Shown: in pieces, positions 35,328-44,673 of the stretch
Numbering within the stretch: the stretch's first letter is position 1
How the letters are laid out: every line of letters begins with the position of its first letter
From: Vogesella oryzae
GTDB taxonomy: Bacteria; Pseudomonadota; Gammaproteobacteria; Burkholderiales; Chromobacteriaceae
DNA length: 64,000 nucleotides
Direction of reading: 5' to 3'
NCBI RefSeq assembly: GCF_902829295.1
Contig: NZ_CADEPL010000027.1
Coordinates: 1-64,000 of the forward strand
Position numbers and translations under genes: made by a program
Notes under the pieces: generated by a model
The model's database searches: none
What the model was told of the DNA's origin: nothing
What the model saw: the letters and a program-made list of their open reading frames with translations, nothing else

Positions 35328-36155
35328 ATGCGCCGCCGTCAGCTGTTGGCCGCGCTGCTGCTGGCCCCGCTGCTTGCCGTGCCGGCCGCCCGTGCCGCCA
35401 GCCTGGACGAGCTGAAAGCCGGCGGCGTGCTGCGGGTGGCGGTGTACCGCGACTTTGCGCCGTTCTCCTTCATCCGCAATGGCGAGCTGGCCGGCATCGA
35501 TGTCGAGCTGGCGCGCGCCATCGGCAGCAAGCTGGGGCTGTCGGTGAACTTCATGCCGATCACCCCGGCGGACGATGTCGATGGCGACCTGCGCAACGCG
35601 GTATGGAAAGGCCACTATCTGGGCGGCGGCACCGCCGACCTGATGCTGCATGTGCCGTTCGATGCCGCGCTGGCGCAGCGCAACGGCAACGCCGTGCTGT
35701 TCGGCGCCTACTACCGCGAACAGCTGGCGTGGGCCGGCCACAGCGTGCCGGCCACCGCCTGGCAGATCGGCCAGCAGCGTATCGCGGTGGAAAACGACAG
35801 CCTCGCCGACCTGTATCTGTCGGCCTTGCAAGCCGGCCGCCTGCGCGACCAGCTGCAACACTATGCGGACCCGGCCGCCGCCTGCGCCGCGCTGCGCGAC
35901 GGCCGCGCCGACGCCAGCTTCGGCACCCGGAGCGAGCTGGAATGGCAGCTGCACGGCAGCGACTGGCAGCTGGGCCAGCCGCAGACCCCGGGCCTGCTCA
36001 AGGCCAGCTGGGAAGTAGGCATGGCCACCAAGGAAACCCTGCGCGATCTGGCGTGGGCGGTGGGCGACATCCTGGCCGAGCTGCGAGGCAGCGGCCAGCT
36101 GGCGGCGATCTTCCAGCGTTACCACACCAGCTTCCGTCCGGCCGACGAACACTGA
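35328..36155 (+). CDS. Quinoprotein-associated family 3 binding protein (MoxJ/PedG-like)
   Basis: The 275-residue periplasmic protein has a signal peptide (about 1-24, AARAAS) and the SBP_bac_3 fold (LDELKAGGVLRVAVYRDFAPFSF, GIDVELARAIGSKLGL, GTADLMLHVPFD). MoxJ-like proteins of this type are encoded with methanol or ethanol quinoprotein dehydrogenases and have been linked to their maturation or cofactor/metal delivery, not to amino acid transport. The tight spacing to the cytochrome gene supports this role. Last gene of the alcohol-oxidation locus. Confidence 0.87.
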   Translation: MRRRQLLAALLLAPLLAVPAARAASLDELKAGGVLRVAVYRDFAPFSFIRNGELAGIDVELARAIGSKLGLSVNFMPITPADDVDGDLRNAVWKGHYLGGGTADLMLHVPFDAALAQRNGNAVLFGAYYREQLAWAGHSVPATAWQIGQQRIAVENDSLADLYLSALQAGRLRDQLQHYADPAAACAALRDGRADASFGTRSELEWQLHGSDWQLGQPQTPGLLKASWEVGMATKETLRDLAWAVGDILAELRGSGQLAAIFQRYHTSFRPADEH

Positions 36156-36501
36156 GCGCTACCCGATGCTAGCCGGCTCGGGAATGTCGGGCGGGCGGGT
36201 GGCCGGTGGGTGCCCGGCAGTGGGGGCAGGCTGTTGTGCGGGCGGAAATTGTTGATAACAAGAATAATTCGTAATAAATTAACGGCCGTTTTGTTGCCGC
36301 CGGTGCGCGGCGACGGTTGCTGCGAGCGGCATGGCTGGATGGCGGCAGCCGCGCGCCGCGGCCTTGTCCCGCGATGCCGCCAGCGGCCACCGACGACGCC
36401 GCGCTTCGCAGCCGGCGCCTACGGCGTCGTCACCATTACGCGCGATTTCGCGCTGCTGCCAGGCTGGCTGTGTCCAGCCTGTTGTCATTGAAGGATTCCC
36501 G
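36156..36501. other. Intergenic region with AT-rich patch, no gene seen
   Basis: About 350 bp before the FecCD permease. A short AT-rich island at 36250-36290 contains GATAACAAGAATAATTCGT (36254-36272), about 12 of 19 matches to the Fur consensus, consistent with iron control of the transporter. The remaining GC-rich leader has no supported reading frame. Confidence 0.5.
36254..36272. promoter_or_regulatory. Possible Fur box before the FecCD-type permease
   Basis: Partial match to the 19-bp Fur consensus inside the only AT-rich patch of this region, about 230 bp before the permease start. Confidence 0.4.
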
Positions 36502-37554
36502 ATGCTGGACACAATGGCGCTGCACGGCGCCCTGGCACGTCAGCGCGCGCGCGAGCAGCGCCGCTGGCGCTATCTGTTGATTTTCGTGCTGCTGATCGGC
36601 GTCAGCCTGCTGCTGGACGTGGCTACCGGCCCGTCGCTGCTGCCGCTGCGCGATGTGCTCACCACCCTGCTGGCGCCGGGCCACGCCGACAGCATGACCC
36701 AGGCCATCGTGATGGACATGCGCCTGCCCATCGCGCTGATGGCGCTGGTGGTCGGCGCGGCGCTGGGGCTGGGCGGGGCGCAGACGCAGACGCTGCTGGA
36801 TAACCCGCTGGCCAGCCCGTTCACCCTTGGTCTCGCCGCTGCCGCCGGTTTTGGCGCCGCGCTGGCGCTGGTCAGCGGCGGCTTTGGCCTGTCGCCGCTG
36901 ATCGCCATCCCGCTCGGCGCCTTTGTGTGCTGCATGTTGGCCGCCGCGCTGCTGTTCGGGCTGGCGCTGCTGCAGCATGTCAGCAGCCAGACCATCATTC
37001 TGGCCGGCATCGCCATGCTGTTCCTGTTCCAGTCGCTGCTGTCGCTGCTGCAGTTCCTGTCCTCGCCGGACCTCACCACCCAGATCGTGTTCTGGCTGTT
37101 CGGCAGCCTGATGCGCACCACCTGGGACACGCTGGCCATCACTGCCGGTGTCACTGCCTTGTGTGCCGTGCTGCTGTACCGCGACGCCTGGAAGCTGACC
37201 TGCCTGCGCCTGGGCGAGGCGCGTGCCCGCAGCCTGGGGGTGGACGTGACGCGCCTGCGGCTGAAGACGCTGCTGCTGGTGGCGCTGATGACGGCCACCG
37301 CCATCAGCTTCGTCGGCATCATCGGCTTTATCGGGCTGGTGGCGCCGCACATCGCGCGCATGCTGATCGGCGAGGACCAGCGCTTCCTGATTCCGCTGTC
37401 GGCGCTGTGTGGCGCGCTGATGCTGTCGGTGTCGTCGGTGTTGTCCAAATCCATCCTGCCGGGGGCGCTGTTCCCCATCGGCATCGTCACCGCCATCATC
37501 GGCGTGCCGTTCTTTATCTGGCTGATTCTGGGAAAGGGGCGCAAGCGTGCTTGA
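36502..37554 (+). CDS. FecCD-family iron/siderophore ABC permease
   Basis: The 350-residue inner-membrane protein has nine or ten helices and FecCD-family features: LPIALMALVVGAALGLGGAQTQ near 75-96, NPLASPFTLGLAAAAGFGAA, and the late FVGIIGFIGLVAPHIARMLIGEDQR coupling helix. It would import a ferric siderophore, haem or corrinoid. The start at 36502 has AAGGA upstream. The stop overlaps the ATPase start by eight bases. No binding protein gene is adjacent; the one at 113-1234 is the only candidate in the window. Confidence 0.9.
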   Translation: MLDTMALHGALARQRAREQRRWRYLLIFVLLIGVSLLLDVATGPSLLPLRDVLTTLLAPGHADSMTQAIVMDMRLPIALMALVVGAALGLGGAQTQTLLDNPLASPFTLGLAAAAGFGAALALVSGGFGLSPLIAIPLGAFVCCMLAAALLFGLALLQHVSSQTIILAGIAMLFLFQSLLSLLQFLSSPDLTTQIVFWLFGSLMRTTWDTLAITAGVTALCAVLLYRDAWKLTCLRLGEARARSLGVDVTRLRLKTLLLVALMTATAISFVGIIGFIGLVAPHIARMLIGEDQRFLIPLSALCGALMLSVSSVLSKSILPGALFPIGIVTAIIGVPFFIWLILGKGRKRA

Positions 37555-38326
37555 ACTGCAACAACTTAGCCTGCACATCGGCCAGCAGCCGCTGGTGCGC
37601 AACCTCGACCTGCAGTTGCAGCCGGGGCAGCTGCACGTACTGATCGGCCCCAACGGCACCGGCAAGACCAGCCTGCTGCGCGCGCTGTTCGGCGAGCTGA
37701 CGCCGCAAGCTGGCAGCATCCGCCACGGCGGCGAAACGCTGTCGCGGCTGCAGCTGGCGCGCTGGCGGCGCCGTTTCGGCTACATGCCGCAAAACATCCA
37801 GCTGGAGCTGGATCTGAGCGTGCTGGAAGTGGTGGTACTGGGCCGGCTGGATAGCCTCGGCATGCGGCTGTCGGACGACGACATCCTGGCGGCGCTGGGC
37901 GCCTTGCAGGCCCTGGGCATCGCGCAGCTGGCGGACCGGCCGATGTACTCGCTCAGCGGCGGCCAACGGCAGATGGTGCTGTTTGCCCAGGTGCTGCTGC
38001 GTGACCCGCAGATCATGCTGCTGGACGAGCCGGTCAGCGCGCTGGACCTGCAGCACCAGATGCAGCTGATGGAACACCTGCACCGGCAGACCCGCGCCAA
38101 GGGCTGGATCAGCCTGGTGGTGCTGCATGACCTCAATCTGGCCGCGCAGTACGCCGACCAGCTGATCGTGCTGGCCGGCGGCGAGCTGCAGGCCTTCGGC
38201 CCGCCGGCCGAGGTGCTGACGCCAGAGCTGATCAGCCGGCTGTACCGCGTGCCGGTGGACATCCTTCACGATCGCGACGGCAGCCCGTTTATCCGCACCC
38301 TGCGCCCGGAAAGCCTGCCGGCATGA
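37547..38326 (+). CDS. FecE-type iron/siderophore ABC ATPase
   Basis: The 259-residue ATPase has Walker A GPNGTGKTS at about 38-46, signature LSGGQRQMVLFAQVLL, Walker B IMLLDEPVSALDL and H-loop VVLHDLNLAAQYAD, all in the FecE/FhuC style. It starts with GTG inside the permease gene, an overlap that implies translational coupling. A copy of the dispersed word lies in frame within the signature motif (37959-37967), and another begins right at the stop codon. Confidence 0.9.
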   Translation: MLELQQLSLHIGQQPLVRNLDLQLQPGQLHVLIGPNGTGKTSLLRALFGELTPQAGSIRHGGETLSRLQLARWRRRFGYMPQNIQLELDLSVLEVVVLGRLDSLGMRLSDDDILAALGALQALGIAQLADRPMYSLSGGQRQMVLFAQVLLRDPQIMLLDEPVSALDLQHQMQLMEHLHRQTRAKGWISLVVLHDLNLAAQYADQLIVLAGGELQAFGPPAEVLTPELISRLYRVPVDILHDRDGSPFIRTLRPESLPA

Positions 38327-38339
38327 TGCGGCCAACCTT
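38327..38339 (+). repeat. Full dispersed word after the ATPase
   Basis: TGCGGCCAACCTT directly after the ATPase stop, before the MFS gene. Confidence 0.7.
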
Positions 38340-38359
38340 GTCACCTGCCGGAAACGCCG

Positions 38360-39595
38360 ATGGCGACGCTGGCCGCTAGCCGCGCCGCCTGGCGCGCGCT
38401 CAGCCCGGCGGCGCGTCTGCTGGTGCTCAATGGCCTGGCGTTCAATCTCGGCTTCTACATGATGATGCCGTTCCTGGCACAGCATCTGGGCGGCACGCTG
38501 GGCATGGCCGGCTGGGCGGCCGGGCTGGTGATGGGCATGCGCGTGTTCAGCCAGCAGGGTTTGTTCCTGCTCGGCGGCACGCTGGGCGATCGCATCGGCT
38601 ACCGCCCGGCCATCATCGTCGGCTGTCTGGTGCGCAGTGCCGGTTTTGCCCTGCTGGGCTGGGCGGCGCAGTTGCCGTTGCTGTTGCTGGCGGCCTTTCT
38701 CACCGGCTTTGCCGGTGCGCTGTTCACGCCGTGTGCCCAGGCGTATCTGGCCGGCGAATGCCGCGATGCGGCGCAGCGGCAGCAGGCGTTTGCCTTACAC
38801 AATCTGGCCAGCGAGGCCGGCATGTTGCTGGGGCCGCTGGCCGGCATGCTGCTGGGCAGCGTCAGCTACCGCATTACCGGGCTGGTGTCGGGCGCGGTAT
38901 TCCTGCTGCTGGCCGTGCTGCAGTGGCGCTTGCTGCCGGCCGAGCTGCCCCGCGCCCGACGCCAGCAGCCGGCAGTCTGGCAGCAATGGCGCGCGCTGCT
39001 GCACAACCCGCCGTTCCTGCGCTTTTGCGCGCTGTCCTGCTGCTATTCGCTGCTGTTCCACCAGCTGTATCTGGCGGTGCCCGCCTATATCGACAGCCAC
39101 CGCCATGCCGGCGGTCTGCTGGGCAGCCTGTTTACCGTCACCGCGCTGATCGGCGTCTGCCTGCAACTGCCGGCCAGCCGGCTGGTGCAGCGCCGGCTGG
39201 GCGCGGCGGCCGGCATGGGGCTGGGACTGGCGCTGATGGGCGGCAGTTATCTGCTGCTGCCGCTGTTGGCCGCCTGGCCGGTGGTGGCGGTACTGGGCAT
39301 GGCGGTGCTGTTCTCGCTCGGCTCCATCCTGTGTTACCCGCTGTTTGCCGCCCACCTGCCGCACTACGCCGGGCAGCAGGCGCTGGGCAGTTATTACGGC
39401 TTTCAGGCCAGCGCCGGCGGCTGCGTGGCGCTGCTCGGCAATGTGCTGATCGGCGCGGCGCTGGGCCCGGCCGGCAGCGTGCCGCCGTTGCCGGTGTGGC
39501 TGCTGCTGGCGCTGGCCGGTTGTCTGGCCGGTGGCCTGCTGTACCGCCAGTTACGGCAAGAGGCGGCAAGCGGCGCGCAGCACGCTGCCGCCTAA
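38360..39595 (+). CDS. MFS transporter
   Basis: The 411-residue inner-membrane protein has about 12 helices and the MFS loop motif [15 protein letters not shown] at about 73-87. It resembles small drug- or metabolite-efflux MFS proteins. It follows the FecCD-type genes by 33 bp on the same strand, so siderophore export or uptake is possible, but nothing in the sequence fixes the substrate. Closed by the perfect palindrome at 39607. Confidence 0.82.
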   Translation: MATLAASRAAWRALSPAARLLVLNGLAFNLGFYMMMPFLAQHLGGTLGMAGWAAGLVMGMRVFSQQGLFLLGGTLGDRIGYRPAIIVGCLVRSAGFALLGWAAQLPLLLLAAFLTGFAGALFTPCAQAYLAGECRDAAQRQQAFALHNLASEAGMLLGPLAGMLLGSVSYRITGLVSGAVFLLLAVLQWRLLPAELPRARRQQPAVWQQWRALLHNPPFLRFCALSCCYSLLFHQLYLAVPAYIDSHRHAGGLLGSLFTVTALIGVCLQLPASRLVQRRLGAAAGMGLGLALMGGSYLLLPLLAAWPVVAVLGMAVLFSLGSILCYPLFAAHLPHYAGQQALGSYYGFQASAGGCVALLGNVLIGAALGPAGSVPPLPVWLLLALAGCLAGGLLYRQLRQEAASGAQHAAA

Positions 39596-39606
39596 GCTGC
39601 GGTATG

Positions 39607-39624
39607 GCGGCCAACGTTGGCCGC
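39607..39624. terminator. Perfect palindrome made of two abutting dispersed words
   Basis: GCGGCCAACGTTGGCCGC is an 18-bp perfect palindrome formed by one copy and its exact complement without spacer, 12 bases after the MFS stop. As RNA it can fold only with a tight loop and lacks a T-run, so terminator activity is uncertain. Confidence 0.6.
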
Positions 39625-39735
39625 AATCGTGAAAAGCTGGCCCAAACAGGCAACTGCATGTCTTGTTTCTGGACGGAAAATTTGACCGGCGTCCCTAGAA
39701 TGGCTCCATCTCAACGCCAGACGAAGGATTTCCAG

Positions 39736-40974
39736 ATGTCCGCTCCTGTTACCCGCCAAACCTTTGATGAAGTAATGGTTCCCAACTACGCCCCGGCCGC
39801 GTTCGTACCGGTCAAGGGTGAAGGTTCCCGCCTGTGGGACCAGCAGGGCAAGGAATACATCGACTTCGCCAGCGGTATCGCCGTGACCAGCCTCGGCCAT
39901 CTGCACCCGGAACTCACCAAGGTACTGCACGAGCAGGTAGACCGCCTGTGGCACCTGTCCAATACCTTCACCAACGAGCCGGCACTGCGCCTGGCCCGTC
40001 GCCTGACCGAAACCACGTTTGCCGAGAAGGTGTTCTTCTGCAACTCCGGCGCCGAAGCCAACGAAGCCGCGCTGAAGCTGGCCCGTCGTTACGCCTTTGA
40101 CCATTTCGGTGGCAGCAAGACCGGCATCGTGTCCTGCAAGCAGGCCTTCCACGGCCGTACCCTGTTCACCGTGTCGGTCGGCGGTCAGCCGAAGTACACC
40201 GAAGGCTTCGCCCCGCTGCCGGGTGACCTGAACCACATCGAATTCAACAACCTGGCAGCCGCCGAGGCTGCCATCAACGCCGGCACCTGCGCGGTGATCG
40301 TGGAGCCGGTACAGGGCGAGGGCGGCGTGCTGCCGGCCACCAAGGCCTACCTGCAGAAGCTGCGCGAGCTGTGCGACAAGCACAACGCGCTGCTGATTTT
40401 CGACGAAGTGCAGATCGGTGTTGGCCGCTCCGGCGCGCTGTACGCCTACCAGGCTTACGGCGTGACCCCGGACATCCTGACCAGCGCCAAGGCGCTGGGT
40501 AACGGTTTCCCGGTTGCCGCCATGCTGACCAGCAACAAGGTTGCCGCCTCCTTCGTGGTGGGCACCCACGGTTCCACCTACGGTGGCAACCCGATGGCTT
40601 GCGTGGTGGCCGACAAGGTACTGGAACTGATCAACACCCCGGCCGTGCTGGGTGGCGTGCAGCAGCGCCATGACCTGATCAAGGCCGGCCTGGAGCGCAT
40701 CAATGCCAAGTACGGCATCTTCAAGGAAGTCCGCGGCATGGGCCTGCTGATGGGCGCCGAGCTGCAGGGCGAGTTCGTGAACAAGGCCAAGGACATCGTC
40801 AACGCCGCCGCCAAGCACGGCCTGCTGGTGCTGGTAGCCGGCACCAACGTGCTGCGTATCGTACCGTCGCTGATCATCGCCGAAGCCGACATTCAGGAAG
40901 GCCTGAACCGTCTGGAAGCGGCCATCGCCGAACTGGTTGCCGCTACCGCCGCCAAAGAAGCGCAGCCGGCCTGA
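39736..40974 (+). CDS. aruC: Succinylornithine/acetylornithine aminotransferase (AruC/AstC)
   Basis: This 412-residue PLP class III aminotransferase shows [52 protein letters not shown] and the PLP lysine K252 in [12 protein letters not shown]. It interconverts succinylornithine and succinylglutamate semialdehyde with 2-oxoglutarate/glutamate, and usually also acts on acetylornithine. The true start at 39736 follows AAGGA; the frame is open far upstream over the MFS gene without meaning. First gene of the arginine succinyltransferase cluster, whose order aruC-aruF-aruG-astD matches Pseudomonas. Confidence 0.92.
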   Translation: MSAPVTRQTFDEVMVPNYAPAAFVPVKGEGSRLWDQQGKEYIDFASGIAVTSLGHLHPELTKVLHEQVDRLWHLSNTFTNEPALRLARRLTETTFAEKVFFCNSGAEANEAALKLARRYAFDHFGGSKTGIVSCKQAFHGRTLFTVSVGGQPKYTEGFAPLPGDLNHIEFNNLAAAEAAINAGTCAVIVEPVQGEGGVLPATKAYLQKLRELCDKHNALLIFDEVQIGVGRSGALYAYQAYGVTPDILTSAKALGNGFPVAAMLTSNKVAASFVVGTHGSTYGGNPMACVVADKVLELINTPAVLGGVQQRHDLIKAGLERINAKYGIFKEVRGMGLLMGAELQGEFVNKAKDIVNAAAKHGLLVLVAGTNVLRIVPSLIIAEADIQEGLNRLEAAIAELVAATAAKEAQPA

Positions 40975-40990
40975 TTGTGATGTGACACGC

Positions 40991-41020
40991 GGCGGCGGCC
41001 ATGTCCCGCCGCCGCCTTTT
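40991..41020 (+). terminator. Terminator between aruC and aruF
   Basis: A nine-base stem GGCGGCGGC/GCCGCCGCC with an eight-base loop and four T. It may lower read-through so that aruF and aruG are expressed less than aruC. Confidence 0.75.
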
Positions 41021-41037
41021 GCTACAGAGGAAGATCC

Positions 41038-42078
41038 ATGCTTCTTGTCCGTCCCAGCAAGCTGTCCGACCTGCCGCAGATCGAGCGCATGGCGCGCTCC
41101 GATGGCCCGGTCCTGCACTCCCTGCCGCCAGACCGCGAGCGCCTGCAACAGCGCGTGAATGATTCCGTGCATGCCTTGCGCGCTGAGGTCGATTGCCCCG
41201 GCGAGGAAAGCTATCTGTTCGTGCTGGAGGACACCGCCAGCGGCCAGCTGCACGGCACCGCCGGCATCATGGCGGTGGCCGGCTTCTCCGAGCCGTTCTA
41301 CGCCTTCCGCAACGAAGTGCTGGTGCATGCGTCGCGCGAGCTGAAGGTGAACCACCGCGTGCACGCGCTGGTGACCTCGCACGAGCTGACCGGCCGCACC
41401 CGCCTTACCGGTTTCTACTACGACGAAGCCGCGCTGGGTCGTGGCATGGCGCTGCCGCAGCTGCTGTCCCGCGCGCGCATGATGTTCATCGCCCAGCACC
41501 GCGAACGCTTCAACAACGAGATCTTCTCGGTGCTGCCGGGCGTCACCGACGACAACGGTCGTTCGCCGTTCTGGGATGCCGTCGGCTACAAATTCTTCCG
41601 TCGCGACTTTGCCGAGATGGAGCTGGCCTCCGGTGGCCGCAGCCGCACCTTCATCGCCGAGATGATGCAGGTTGACCCGCTGTACGTGCCGCTGATCGCC
41701 GAAGAAGCGCAGCGCGTGATGGGCGAACCGCACAGCGGCGCGCGCATCAACTACCGCTGCCACCTGGCCGAAGGGCTGGAGCCGGATCATTTTGTCGACC
41801 TGTTCGACGCCGGCCCGGTGCTCACCGCGCAGCTGGATGTCTGCCGCTCGGTACGCTTCAGCCGCCTGCACACCGCCCGCCGTGGCGAGGTGGTGGGCGA
41901 TACCGTGCCGCACCTGGTCAGCAACACGCTGACCGCCGACTTCCGCTGCCTGCTGGTGGATCTGCCGCCGCTGATGGGCGACGAAGTGATCCTGCCATCC
42001 GACGTGGCGGATGCACTGGAAATCGTGGATGGCGACGCCGTGCGTTGCGTCCCGCTGAATAGCGAAGGGGCCCGCTGA
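41038..42078 (+). CDS. aruF: Arginine N-succinyltransferase, alpha subunit (AruF)
   Basis: The 346-residue AstA-family acyltransferase opens with LLVRPSKLSDLPQIERMA and contains SYLFVLEDTASGQLHGTAGI, VLVHASRELKVNHRVHALV, LLSRARMMFIAQHRERF and the PFWDAVGYKFFRRDF block. It transfers succinyl from succinyl-CoA to arginine and ornithine, the first step of the AST pathway. Two paralogous subunits (AruF and AruG), as here, are the Pseudomonas arrangement; enterics have a single AstA. AGAGGAAG precedes the start. Its stop overlaps aruG (TGATG). Confidence 0.92.
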   Translation: MLLVRPSKLSDLPQIERMARSDGPVLHSLPPDRERLQQRVNDSVHALRAEVDCPGEESYLFVLEDTASGQLHGTAGIMAVAGFSEPFYAFRNEVLVHASRELKVNHRVHALVTSHELTGRTRLTGFYYDEAALGRGMALPQLLSRARMMFIAQHRERFNNEIFSVLPGVTDDNGRSPFWDAVGYKFFRRDFAEMELASGGRSRTFIAEMMQVDPLYVPLIAEEAQRVMGEPHSGARINYRCHLAEGLEPDHFVDLFDAGPVLTAQLDVCRSVRFSRLHTARRGEVVGDTVPHLVSNTLTADFRCLLVDLPPLMGDEVILPSDVADALEIVDGDAVRCVPLNSEGAR

Positions 42079-43103
42079 TGTTCGTATTGCGTATGAGCCG
42101 GCCGGACGATGTCGACGCGCTGGTACAACTGGGCCACAAGGCTGGCCCCGGTCTCACCACCCTGAAACCCGATCCGGATGCACAGGGCGCGCGCCTGCAG
42201 CGCGTACAGCGCACCATTGCCGGCAGCGCCGAGCTGCCGGAACAGGGCTATCTGTTCGTGCTGGAAGACACTACCAGCGGCAAAGTGGTGGGGGTGTGCG
42301 GTATCGAAGTGGCCGTGGGCCTGGACCAGGCGTTCTGGACCTACCGCATGGATACCTTCGTGCACGCCAGCCGCGAGCTGGGGCTGTGGACGCGCATGGA
42401 CAAGCTGCACATGTCGCACGGCCTCACCGGCTATTCCGAGCTGTGCACACTGTTCCTCGACCCGGATTTCCGCGTCAACGGCAACGGCTCGCTGCTGTCC
42501 AAGGCGCGCTTCATGTTCATCGGCCAGTTCCGCGAGCGTTTTGCCGAGCGTATCTGTGCCGAGATGCGCGGCTACTTCGATGAAAACGGCGAATCGCCGT
42601 TCTGGAAGGCGCTGGGTGCGCACTTCTACCGCATCGACTTCCACGAGGCCGACCGCCTGGTGGCGCTGGGCAAGAAATCCTTCCTCGCCGAGCTGATGCC
42701 GCGTTACCCGGTGTACATCGACTTCCTGCCGCAGGATGCCCGCGACTGCATCGGCAAGGTGCACAAGGAAACCGAACCGGCACGCCGGCTGCTGGAAGTG
42801 GAAGGCCTGCGTCTGGAACAGCACGTTGACATTTTCGAAGGCGGCCCGGTGCTGGAAGCGCGCATCGACGACCTGCGCGTGATGCGCGACAGCGGCCTGT
42901 GCCAGGTGGAAATCGTGGCCGAAGCTGCCGCCGACGCACCGCGTCAGCTGGTGGCCAACGGCGAGCTGGCCGATTTCCGCGTGATTCTGGCGGCGGCCAA
43001 CGTGGTGGACGGCGTGGTGAACCTCACCGCCGAGCAGGCGCGTGCGTTGCAGGTGAAAGCCGGCGACAAAGTGCGCGTGATGTTGCAGAACCCTGCCAAA
43101 TAA
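42078..43103 (+). CDS. aruG: Arginine N-succinyltransferase, beta subunit (AruG)
   Basis: The 341-residue paralogue of AruF has the same blocks: FVLRMSRPDDVDALVQLG, GYLFVLEDTTSGKVVGVCGI, TFVHASRELGLW, LLSKARFMFIGQFRERF and SPFWKALGAHFYRIDF. It presumably forms a heteromeric succinyltransferase with AruF. Its start overlaps the aruF stop by one base, and astD follows after 55 bp. Confidence 0.92.
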   Translation: MFVLRMSRPDDVDALVQLGHKAGPGLTTLKPDPDAQGARLQRVQRTIAGSAELPEQGYLFVLEDTTSGKVVGVCGIEVAVGLDQAFWTYRMDTFVHASRELGLWTRMDKLHMSHGLTGYSELCTLFLDPDFRVNGNGSLLSKARFMFIGQFRERFAERICAEMRGYFDENGESPFWKALGAHFYRIDFHEADRLVALGKKSFLAELMPRYPVYIDFLPQDARDCIGKVHKETEPARRLLEVEGLRLEQHVDIFEGGPVLEARIDDLRVMRDSGLCQVEIVAEAAADAPRQLVANGELADFRVILAAANVVDGVVNLTAEQARALQVKAGDKVRVMLQNPAK

Positions 43104-43158
43104 ACCGAATACACACGCCGGCGGTCACGACCGCCGGCCAACAGACAGGAACACAACC

Positions 43159-44625
43159 ATGAGCCAACTCTTCATCGACGGTGCCTGGACCAGCGGTCAC
43201 GGTGCCTCCTTCGTCTCGCTCAACCCGGCCAACGGCCAGCCGGTATGGGAAGGCCACTCGGCCTCCGCCGCCGACATCGACGCCGCCTTCGCCGCCGCGC
43301 GCCGTGCCTTTGACGACTGGCGCCGCCGCTCGCTGGACGAGCGCATCGCGCTGGTGCGCCGCTTTGGCGAAGTGCTGGGCGAGCACAAGGAAGAAATGGC
43401 CCGCGCCATCGGCGTGGAAACCGGCAAGCCGCTGTGGGAATCGCGCCAGGAAGTGGCCGCCATGGTGGGCAAGATCGACATCTCCATCCGCTCCTACAAC
43501 GAGCGTACCGGTGAAAAGCGCGGCGAACTGGCCGGCGACACCACCGTGCTGCGTCACCGTCCGCACGGCGTGCTGGCGGTGTACGGCCCGTACAACTTCC
43601 CCGGCCACCTGCCGAACGGCCACATCGTGCCGGCGCTGATCGCCGGCAACACCATCCTGTTCAAGCCGTCCGAACTCACCCCGCTGGTGGCCGAGCTGAC
43701 CATCAAGCTGTGGGAAAAGGCCGGCGCACCGGCTGGTGTGATCAACCTGCTGCAAGGCGAGCGCGATACCGGTATCGCCCTGGCACAGCATCCGCAACTG
43801 GACGGCCTGCTGTTCACCGGCAGCTCCGCCACCGGCGTGGCGCTGCACAAACAGTTTGCCGGCCGTCCGGGCTTCATGCTGGCGCTGGAAATGGGTGGCA
43901 ACAACCCGATGGTGGTGGCGGAAGTCGACAACCTGGACGGCGCCGTGCACCACGCCATCCAGTCGTCTTTCCTGTCGGCAGGCCAGCGCTGCACCTGTGC
44001 GCGCCGCCTGCTGGTGCCGCACGGCGAGTTCGGCGACCGCTTCATCGCCCGCTTTGCCGAAGTGGCTGCCAAGCTCACCATCGGCGAATACGATGCCGAG
44101 CAGCAGCCGTTCATGGGCGCCATGGTGTCGCTGAAGGCCGCGCAGGGCATGTTGGCCGCACAGGACAAGCTGCTGGCCATGGGCGCCAAGTCCATCCTGG
44201 CCATGCGCCAGCTGGAAGACGGCAAGGCCTTCGTGACCCCGGCCATCCTGGACGTGACTGACATCGCCGGCCAGCTGCCGGACGAGGAATACTTCGGCCC
44301 GCTGAGCCAGATCATCCGTTACCACGACTTCGACGAAGCGCTGCAGATCGCCAACAACACCCAGTACGGCCTGTCCGCCGCGCTGCTGGCCGACGACGCA
44401 GCGCTGTGGCAGCGCTTCAACCAGGACATCCGCGCGGGCGTGGTGAACTGGAACAAACCGACCAACGGCGCCTCGTCCGCGGCACCGTTCGGTGGTACCG
44501 GCCTGTCCGGCAACCACCGCCCGGGCGCGTTCTACGCCGCCGACTACTGCGCCTACCCGATGGCGTCGGTGGAAGCAGGCAGCCTGGCGCTGCCGGCCCA
44601 GCTGTCGCCGGGCATGACTTTCTGA
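43159..44625 (+). CDS. astD: Succinylglutamate-semialdehyde dehydrogenase (AstD/AruD)
   Basis: The 488-residue ALDH-fold enzyme has YGPYNFPGHLPNGHIVPALIAGN, LALEMGGNNPMVVAEV (catalytic Glu), SAGQRCTCARRLLVP (catalytic Cys) and the late KPTNGASSAAPFGGTGLSGNHRPGA. These are features of AstD, which oxidises N-succinylglutamate semialdehyde to succinylglutamate with NAD. Last gene of the cluster. AruB/AstB (dihydrolase) and AruE/AstE (desuccinylase) are not in the window, so the pathway must be completed elsewhere. Followed by a strong terminator. Confidence 0.93.
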   Translation: MSQLFIDGAWTSGHGASFVSLNPANGQPVWEGHSASAADIDAAFAAARRAFDDWRRRSLDERIALVRRFGEVLGEHKEEMARAIGVETGKPLWESRQEVAAMVGKIDISIRSYNERTGEKRGELAGDTTVLRHRPHGVLAVYGPYNFPGHLPNGHIVPALIAGNTILFKPSELTPLVAELTIKLWEKAGAPAGVINLLQGERDTGIALAQHPQLDGLLFTGSSATGVALHKQFAGRPGFMLALEMGGNNPMVVAEVDNLDGAVHHAIQSSFLSAGQRCTCARRLLVPHGEFGDRFIARFAEVAAKLTIGEYDAEQQPFMGAMVSLKAAQGMLAAQDKLLAMGAKSILAMRQLEDGKAFVTPAILDVTDIAGQLPDEEYFGPLSQIIRYHDFDEALQIANNTQYGLSAALLADDAALWQRFNQDIRAGVVNWNKPTNGASSAAPFGGTGLSGNHRPGAFYAADYCAYPMASVEAGSLALPAQLSPGMTF

Positions 44626-44648
44626 TTGTTGATAGTTGCTCCTGCTTG

Positions 44649-44673
44649 GGCCCGCCGCGTGCGGGCCTTTTTT
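44649..44673 (+). terminator. Rho-independent terminator of the aru cluster
   Basis: Stem GGCCCGC/GCGGGCC with a five-base loop and six T. Confidence 0.88.

Noticed and set aside
38731-39735. N-terminal extension of the aminotransferase over the MFS gene
   Set aside because: The open frame upstream of 39736 is out-of-frame reading of the MFS gene; the real start has AAGGA and the family N-terminus.
39660-39735. TTGACC...TAGAAT as a sigma-70 promoter for aruC
   Set aside because: The spacer between the two hexamers is only about 8 bases, far from the 16-18 needed.
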